NCBI GenBank assembly: GCA_018780025.1
Contig: JADMKH010000317.1
Span: 1 to 10,497 of the forward strand
Reading direction: 5' to 3'
DNA: 10,497 nt
Origin: Thiobacillus sp.
Lineage (GTDB): Bacteria; Pseudomonadota; Gammaproteobacteria; Burkholderiales; Thiobacillaceae
The notes under the pieces were generated by a model. It was not told the DNA's origin. It searched no databases and saw only the letters and a program-made list of their open reading frames with translations. A program made the translations under genes and the position numbers. The number at the start of each line of letters is the position of its first letter. Position 1 is the stretch's first letter. This document shows positions 6,758 to 10,497 of the stretch, piece by piece.

Positions 6758-7936
6758 ATGAATCCCCGCCGCCATTTGTTTACTTCCGAGTCCGTATCGG
6801 AAGGCCATCCCGACAAGATCGCCGACCAGATTTCGGACGCCATTCTCGATGCCTTTCTGGCCGAAGAACCCGAGGCCAAGGTGGCCTGCGAAACCTTCGT
6901 CGCTGACAATCTGGTGGTCATCGCCGGTGAGTTCAAAACCGTGCGCAAGGAACTGTTCAATGAAATTCAAGGCCGCGCCGAAGCCATCGCGCGTCAGGTG
7001 CTGCGCGACATCGGCTATCGCGATACCGAAACCGGCATCGACCCCAACAGCTGCGAAGTGCAGGTGCGCTTCAATCACCAGTCGATCCAGATTCACAAGG
7101 GCATCACCCTGGCCGGCGGCGATATCGGTGCCGGCGACCAGGGCCTGATGTTCGGCTACGCCTGCGACGAAACCCCCGACCTGATGCCCTACCCGGTGTG
7201 GCTGGCGCATCGCCTGGTGCAAAAACAGGCCGAACTGCGCAAATCCGGCGCCTTGCCCTGGCTGCGTCCCGATGCAAAAAGCCAGGTCACGGTTGCGTAT
7301 AAAAACGGCAAAGTCGCCGGGATCGAAAACGTGATTCTTTCCACGCAGATCGATCGCGACCTCGACCCCGCCTGGGTCGCGCAGGAAGTCGCGCGCGAAA
7401 TTATCGATCCCTTGGTGCCAATGGCGCTACGCACACCGACTTTCAAGCTGTGGGTCAATCCCGCCGGCCCGTTCGAAATCGGCGGCCCCAATGGCGACAC
7501 CGGCCTCACCGGCCGCAAAATCATCGTCGACACCTATGGCGGTTCCTGCCCGCACGGCGGCGGTGCATTTTCAGGCAAAGACCCGACCAAGGTTGACCGC
7601 TCGGCAGCCTACATGGCGCGCTATATCGCCAAAAATCTTGTGGCCGCAGGGTACGCAAAACGCTGCCTGGTTCAGCTGGCGTATGCCATCGGCGTGGCCG
7701 AGCCGGTTTCCCTGCTGATTGAAACCTATGGCACCGGAACCGTGCCGGACGACAAGCTGGAAGCCATGGTGCGCGGCACCTTCAGCCTGACCCCGCGCGG
7801 CATCATCGACAGCCTCGACCTGCGCCGGCCCATCTATCGGAAGACGGCCGCGTACGGGCACTTTGGACGGCCCGAGCCGGAATTCACCTGGGAGCAAGTG
7901 GATCGGGCAGAAAAGCTCGCGCAGTTTATCGCCTGA
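6758..7936 (+). CDS. metK: S-adenosylmethionine synthetase MetK
   Basis: MetK makes S-adenosylmethionine from ATP and methionine in the cytoplasm. The protein is full length at 392 residues. It has the ATP/methionine-binding GHPDK (16-20), GAGDQG (124-129), and the phosphate loop GGGAFSGKD (267-275) followed by PTKVDRSAAY. It ends with the usual YGHFGRPEPEFTWE stretch. The start ATG at 6758 has AGGA at 6747-6750 with 7-base spacing. A short direct repeat GTTTCAT (6740-6746 and 6754-6760) brackets the ribosome-binding site and may be coincidental. In many betaproteobacteria metK is followed by the SAH-hydrolase gene ahcY. Here a convergent bactofilin gene follows instead, with a structured spacer. 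A degenerate copy of the metK 3' end lies about 1 kb downstream. Confidence 0.98.
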   Translation: MNPRRHLFTSESVSEGHPDKIADQISDAILDAFLAEEPEAKVACETFVADNLVVIAGEFKTVRKELFNEIQGRAEAIARQVLRDIGYRDTETGIDPNSCEVQVRFNHQSIQIHKGITLAGGDIGAGDQGLMFGYACDETPDLMPYPVWLAHRLVQKQAELRKSGALPWLRPDAKSQVTVAYKNGKVAGIENVILSTQIDRDLDPAWVAQEVAREIIDPLVPMALRTPTFKLWVNPAGPFEIGGPNGDTGLTGRKIIVDTYGGSCPHGGGAFSGKDPTKVDRSAAYMARYIAKNLVAAGYAKRCLVQLAYAIGVAEPVSLLIETYGTGTVPDDKLEAMVRGTFSLTPRGIIDSLDLRRPIYRKTAAYGHFGRPEPEFTWEQVDRAEKLAQFIA

Positions 7937-7966
7937 CCTGAAAGCCAAGGCCATGCAGGGCCAGAT

Positions 7967-8015
7967 CCGAGGGCGCTGTCACATATCGAGGACAGCCCCT
8001 TGTTCAAGGCTTTGA
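7967..8015 (+). terminator. structured 3' region after metK: long hairpin plus small hairpin, SAH-riboswitch-like
   Basis: AGGG(C)GCTGTC (7970-7980) pairs with GACAGCCCCT (7991-8000) as a 10-bp stem with one bulged C and a 10-base loop. CCTTG (7998-8002) and CAAGG (8005-8009) can form a second hairpin with a 2-base loop. The simplest role is to end metK transcription between convergent genes, but no T-run follows on either strand, so it is not a textbook intrinsic terminator. The first bases (CCGAGGGCGCTG, 7967-7978) resemble the opening of the SAH riboswitch as I remember it. Confidence 0.45.
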
Positions 8016-8621
8016 TCAGCCCTGACGTTTACCCATCGAATTGCGCGCGAGTTCCAGCCGCGCAATTTCATTTTTGACCGATTCCGATTCGGTCGACGCC
8101 GCATCCGATATTGCCGAAACCTTGCCCGCACCCGCTGAAAGTGTGGCCACGTCGCCGGAAATGGTGCCGCCTTCCTCGATGCTCATCGCGCCATAGCGGA
8201 TCACGCCGGAGACCTTGCCCGTGGCATAAATGACCAGCCGTTTACGGGCGGTCAGTTCGCCTTCAAAGTGGCCGCGCACCTCTGCCACATCGATCTCGGC
8301 CTTGCCCGAAAACACGCCGCCTTCAGCAATGCGGATATCGCGGCTGTCCATCGAGGCTTCCACCCGGCCTTCCACCACCAGAATTTCGCAATCGGTGATT
8401 TCCGAGCCCTTCAGCTTGATGTTCGGGCCGACGATGAGCTTGTTGCCGTCTTCGGACGGTGCGTTTGGTGTGACCTCCGCTGAGCTTGCCGCCTTAGCCA
8501 CTTCGACCGGCCTGACGGAGTCGTACGATGAATGATTAATTCTGCTGGAATCGGTTCTGGAAACGCCGGGTTGTTTGGAATCGGTTTGGGGAGGGCTGGG
8601 ATGCATGAAGTTTTTGAGCAT
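8016..8621 (-). CDS. bactofilin family polymer-forming protein
   Basis: Bactofilins polymerise without nucleotide into filaments or patches at the membrane and organise cell-wall enzymes, stalks or other polar structures. The 201-residue product has a disordered, Ser/Pro/Asp-rich N-terminus (1-58) and a central bactofilin (DUF583) beta-helix of about 60-160. The core shows the repeating short beta strands with glycine turns, as in LKGSEITDCEILVVEGRVEA and FSGKAEIDVAEVRGHFEGELTA. A C-terminal tail follows with a predicted short helix (SVKNEIARLELARNS). The ATG at 8619-8621 has AAGGA about ten bases upstream; a second ATG five codons in is possible. No M23 peptidase partner gene, often found beside bactofilins, is present. 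Neighbours are the convergent metK and the decayed spacer. Confidence 0.9.
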   Translation of the reverse strand: MLKNFMHPSPPQTDSKQPGVSRTDSSRINHSSYDSVRPVEVAKAASSAEVTPNAPSEDGNKLIVGPNIKLKGSEITDCEILVVEGRVEASMDSRDIRIAEGGVFSGKAEIDVAEVRGHFEGELTARKRLVIYATGKVSGVIRYGAMSIEEGGTISGDVATLSAGAGKVSAISDAASTESESVKNEIARLELARNSMGKRQG

Positions 8622-8753
8622 GGGAATGGATTCCTTCAGTGAGCTTGTTTGTTAAAACGCTATAGCACGGTTACAGCCATGAAACCGGATGCAACATCCT
8701 CAACTCGCAAAGTGCGTGCCAATGCTGGAATCGGTTTGATAAACAGATAGATA

Positions 8754-8777
8754 CTGAATTTATTCAGGCTGAATCAG
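8754..8777. repeat. CTGAAT inverted repeat with a third copy
   Basis: CTGAAT (8754-8759) and ATTCAG (8762-8767) form a perfect 6-bp dyad around two T bases. A further CTGAATCAG starts two bases later (8769-8777). It sits about 135 bases upstream of the bactofilin start and could be an operator for a dimeric regulator or a relic of an element end. No function is proven. Confidence 0.4.
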
Positions 8778-8910
8778 GGCGGCAGGCCTGGCCGATTGTC
8801 CCCAAATTGAGACGTGAAATCCGGATGACATGAATGAGTATTAAAAACTATTCAATAAAACAAATAGATAGAACGGATTGTGGGTGTCGTCAATGCGCGA
8901 CGCGAGCGAT

Positions 8911-9009
8911 AGGCAAACTGCTGTGTACGGGGATTTTGGGCGAGTCGAGCCGTATTTCACTTGGGCACGCATCGATCAAGCGAAAAAATTGGCGCGGTTA
9001 AACGCTTGG
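8911..9009 (+). pseudogene. metK 3'-end remnant (C-terminal about 30 codons, stop codon lost)
   Basis: The plus-strand frame reads RQTAVYGDFGRVEPYFTW and then ARIDQAKKLARLNAW. Aligned without gaps to the end of the MetK encoded at 6758-7936, about 18 of 29 residues are identical, including YG-x-FGR-x-EP-x-FTW and KLA. Where the real metK has its TGA stop, this copy has TGG at 9007-9009, and the frame then runs on without family similarity to a stop near 9135. Upstream of 8911 I see no further MetK similarity, so most of the gene is gone. The divergence from the intact metK is too great for a recent duplication. It is either an old paralogue or a relic acquired from another lineage. It has no credible start or ribosome-binding site and is very unlikely to be functional. 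Confidence 0.75.
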
Positions 9010-9097
9010 GATGGGGTCAATCATTGGGGCTTGTCCTCAAGCTTTGCATTCAGGAATACGTGCAAACAAATCGAGTCGATCCCAGTTGCTTTTGTCT

Positions 9098-9130
9098 GGA
9101 TCGGCCACCCATGGGGTTTTCGGCCGATCC
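9098..9130 (-). terminator. hairpin downstream of sodC
   Basis: GGATCGGCC (9098-9106) and GGCCGATCC (9122-9130) form a perfect 9-bp GC-rich stem around a 15-base loop that itself contains the palindrome CCCATGGG (9108-9115). It lies 24 bases past the sodC stop on the minus strand. A terminator or 3'-end protecting role for sodC mRNA is likely, but the usual U-tract is missing in either direction, so it may be Rho-assisted or only a stability element. Confidence 0.5.
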
Positions 9131-9153
9131 TCTGACGCGTTGGCTTCAGCGCA

Positions 9154-9675
9154 TTACATCGACACGCCACACACCATGCGCGCACCGCCCCCACCCAGCG
9201 CGGCGGGGTGGTCGGAATGGTTGTCGCCGCCGACATGAACCATCAGCGCGCGTCCTTTCATGTCCGCCATTTTCAGGCGCGGCGCCAGAACCGGCTGGCT
9301 GGCATTGCCGCTGGCATCCACAAACAGCGGCGGCAGGTCGCCCACGTGACCATCTCCCCACGGCGTGCCGTGGCGCTTGGTGTCCTGCGGATCGTAATGA
9401 CCGCCCGCACCCAGCGCTGCAACCATCTTCCCGTCCTTGTCCTTCGGCATGCAGCTGGGATTGGCATGGACATGAAAACCATGCAATCCCGGTGTCATAC
9501 CGGTGAGGGCGGGGCTAAAAACCAGGCCATACGCCGATTCGGCGATCGTGACCTGGCCGACCGAAACGCCAATCCCTTTTTCATCAACCAGCGTCATCGG
9601 AACAACGATGTCTGCCATCGCTGAAAACGACGCAACACTTAATAGAACTGCAGCAATGCTAACTTGAACTTCCAT
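9154..9675 (-). CDS. sodC: periplasmic Cu,Zn superoxide dismutase SodC
   Basis: SodC converts superoxide to oxygen and hydrogen peroxide in the periplasm. The 173-residue precursor starts with a Sec-type signal peptide (about 1-21, hydrophobic core VSIAAVLLSVASF, cleavage near AMA-DIV). Copper ligands are His68 and His70 (FHVH), the bridging His93 (GGHYDP) and His147 (VHVGG). Zinc ligands are His93, His102, His110 and Asp113 (GHVGDLPPL). Cys75 and Cys169 can form the family disulfide, and Arg166 fits the active-site arginine. I chose ATG 9673-9675, which has AAGGAGAG six bases upstream. The longer frame from 9720 would put 15 polar residues before the signal peptide and has no ribosome-binding site. 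The gene is monocistronic, or reads from the tag side across about 260 bases. Confidence 0.96.
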   Translation of the reverse strand: MEVQVSIAAVLLSVASFSAMADIVVPMTLVDEKGIGVSVGQVTIAESAYGLVFSPALTGMTPGLHGFHVHANPSCMPKDKDGKMVAALGAGGHYDPQDTKRHGTPWGDGHVGDLPPLFVDASGNASQPVLAPRLKMADMKGRALMVHVGGDNHSDHPAALGGGGARMVCGVSM

Positions 9676-9771
9676 GACGCTCTCTCCTTGGTGGGTGAAA
9701 CAACATGGCGTTGACTTCAAGGTAAGAGGTTGGCCGACGACACAATGCCGGAGCCCCGGTTTTCTGGTTCC

Positions 9772-9804
9772 ACGGTTCGATAACTACGCCGACTATCGAC
9801 CCGT
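9772..9804. promoter_or_regulatory. 11-11-11 dyad between tag and sodC, possible operator
   Basis: ACGGTTCGATA (9772-9782) and TATCGACCCGT (9794-9804) are inverted copies with a single mismatch, separated by 11 bases. The dyad lies about 100 bases upstream of the sodC start and about 135 bases downstream of the tag stop. No T-run follows on either side, so an operator for a dimeric regulator is at least as likely as a terminator. The rest of this 264-base spacer (9676-9939) shows no convincing gene. A co-directional open frame of 87 codons here lacks a ribosome-binding site and overlaps tag. Confidence 0.4.
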
Positions 9805-9939
9805 TCCGCATGAGGTAAAGATGGAAACTTAAGTGTGACCGTTTGTATCCTGCAAATGGGTAAGGGTGTTATTTCAGTATGCTGTCCAGAGTATGCGCTT
9901 TCAGCTGTTTTGATTGAGTTTGCGCCTGTTCTCGAATGC

Positions 9940-10497
9940 TCAGCGCCCGGGGCGCTTGAACTGCTGTCGTGCGTGCTCAACCTGGGCCCTGATTACACAG
10001 TCCTCAACGTGATCGTTGATCAGCCCCATGGCTTGCATGAAGGCATACACCGTCGTGGGTCCAACGAATTTCCACCCAAGCTTTTTCAAATCCCTGGACA
10101 AGGCGATCGATGCCGCCGAGGTCGAGGCTGTCTGCGGTTCGGCACGCTGTTTCATATCGGGTTCGTAACGCCAGATAAAAGCGGCCAGCGAGCCCTCTTT
10201 GTTAACGAGCGCACGGGCCTGACGCGCATTGTTAATCGCGGCCTCGATCTTGCCGCGGTGGCGGACGATGCCCTCGTCATTGAGCAGGCGATCGATGTCG
10301 TGCTGGGTGTAGCGCGCAACCAGATCAAAATCGAAATGATGGAAGGCCGAGCGGAAATTCTCGCGCTTGGCGAGGATGGTGCGCCAGCTCAGGCCGGACT
10401 GAAAACTCTCCAGGCACAGCTTCTCAAACAGGCGATGGTCATCGCTGACCGGAAAGCCCCATTCGGTATCGTGATAGTGAAGAAACTCCGGCGCGGC
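9940..10497 (-). CDS. tag: DNA-3-methyladenine glycosylase I (N-terminal few residues outside window)
   Basis: Tag removes 3-methyladenine from alkylated DNA as the first step of base-excision repair. The frame is open from the window edge (10497) to TGA at 9940-9942, giving 185 visible residues. It begins EFLHYHDTEWGFPVSDD, matching the start of the family after about eight missing residues that would contain the first zinc Cys. His9 of the visible part matches the zinc His17 of the E. coli enzyme. The base-recognition Glu30 and Trp38 (CLESFQSGLSW) have the same spacing as Glu38/Trp46. RENFRSAF and GIVRHRGKI are typical, and the C-terminal zinc pair is His163 and Cys167 in NDHVEDC. An internal Met codon at 10153-10155 is not the start. 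Only the extreme 5' end is cut off. Confidence 0.96.
   Translation of the reverse strand, partial: AAPEFLHYHDTEWGFPVSDDHRLFEKLCLESFQSGLSWRTILAKRENFRSAFHHFDFDLVARYTQHDIDRLLNDEGIVRHRGKIEAAINNARQARALVNKEGSLAAFIWRYEPDMKQRAEPQTASTSAASIALSRDLKKLGWKFVGPTTVYAFMQAMGLINDHVEDCVIRAQVEHARQQFKRPGR

Larger units (their letters stand above)
8622..9153. other. 532-base spacer without an intact gene: AT-rich, repeat-bearing, with a metK relic
   Basis: This is the only long non-coding stretch in the window. From the left it holds the upstream region of the bactofilin gene, including a copy of an 11-base motif also found twice inside that gene. Next is a dyad at 8754-8767 and an AT-rich zone around 8830-8880. 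Then come the metK-like remnant (8911-9009), a small hairpin (9029-9042), and a 9-bp stem after sodC (9098-9130). The composition is clearly lower in GC than the flanking genes around 8740-8880. The mixture suggests decay or an old insertion or rearrangement. I see no intact transposase or RNA gene. Confidence 0.6.

Noticed and set aside
8878..9135. The 85-codon frame around the metK relic as a functional small gene
   Set aside because: The start is a TTG without a ribosome-binding site, similarity covers only the MetK C-terminus, and the tail past the old stop site has no family features.
8961..9506. A 181-codon plus-strand open frame over the sodC region
   Set aside because: Mostly antisense to sodC, whose metal ligands and signal peptide are clear; no family similarity.
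9707..9730. Possible MerR-type metal operator near sodC (TTGACTTCAAGGT on the plus strand)
   Set aside because: The symmetry is too weak (only TTGA/TCAA) and the orientation and promoter context do not fit a MerR-type element.
9800..9855. Possible sigma70 promoter for sodC (minus strand TTGCAG, 17-base spacer, TTAAGT)
   Set aside because: Only three of six bases match the consensus in each box; not distinguishable from chance.
9717..9980. An 87-codon minus-strand open frame between tag and sodC
   Set aside because: No ribosome-binding site, low-complexity Ser/Thr/Arg composition, overlaps the tag end in another frame.

Overview
The window looks like chromosomal DNA of a GC-rich betaproteobacterium. 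The gene order miaB-ybeZ(phoH)-ybeY-corC, the pteridine-reductase type of SDR and the style of the MetK and Tag proteins point to that class. A Nitrosomonadales or Thiobacillus-like host is my best guess, but this is inference from remembered protein styles, not a search. No complete mobile element, CRISPR array, tRNA or rRNA was seen.

Layout. (1) 1-3520, plus strand: a tight operon of translation and RNA-maintenance genes. It holds the 3' part of miaB (tRNA methylthiotransferase), ybeZ (PhoH-type ATPase), ybeY (rRNA endonuclease) and corC (CBS-domain protein). The first three overlap by a few bases, so translational coupling is likely. (2) 3524-4669, minus: a MidA-type SAM methyltransferase, convergent with corC at a 3-base gap and divergent from the next gene. 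(3) 4726-7936, plus: a pteridine reductase-type SDR, an uncharacterised two-part class I methyltransferase, and metK (SAM synthetase). Much of the window makes or uses SAM: MiaB, MidA, the orphan methyltransferase and MetK. (4) 8016-8621, minus: a stand-alone bactofilin, convergent with metK. (5) 8622-9153: a gene-poor, partly AT-rich, decayed-looking stretch. It contains a clear remnant of the 3' end of a second metK whose stop position now reads TGG. (6) 9154-10497, minus: periplasmic Cu,Zn superoxide dismutase sodC and the truncated gene tag (3-methyladenine DNA glycosylase I), separated by about 260 bases that hold a strong dyad.

The genes themselves are mostly housekeeping. The points worth a second look are non-coding or degenerate. 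A structure just after metK resembles the start of an S-adenosylhomocysteine (SAH) riboswitch but has no gene downstream on that strand. A metK relic lies about 1 kb further on. Together they suggest that the methionine/SAM-cycle locus was rearranged here. I see no convincing new multi-gene defence or metabolic system.
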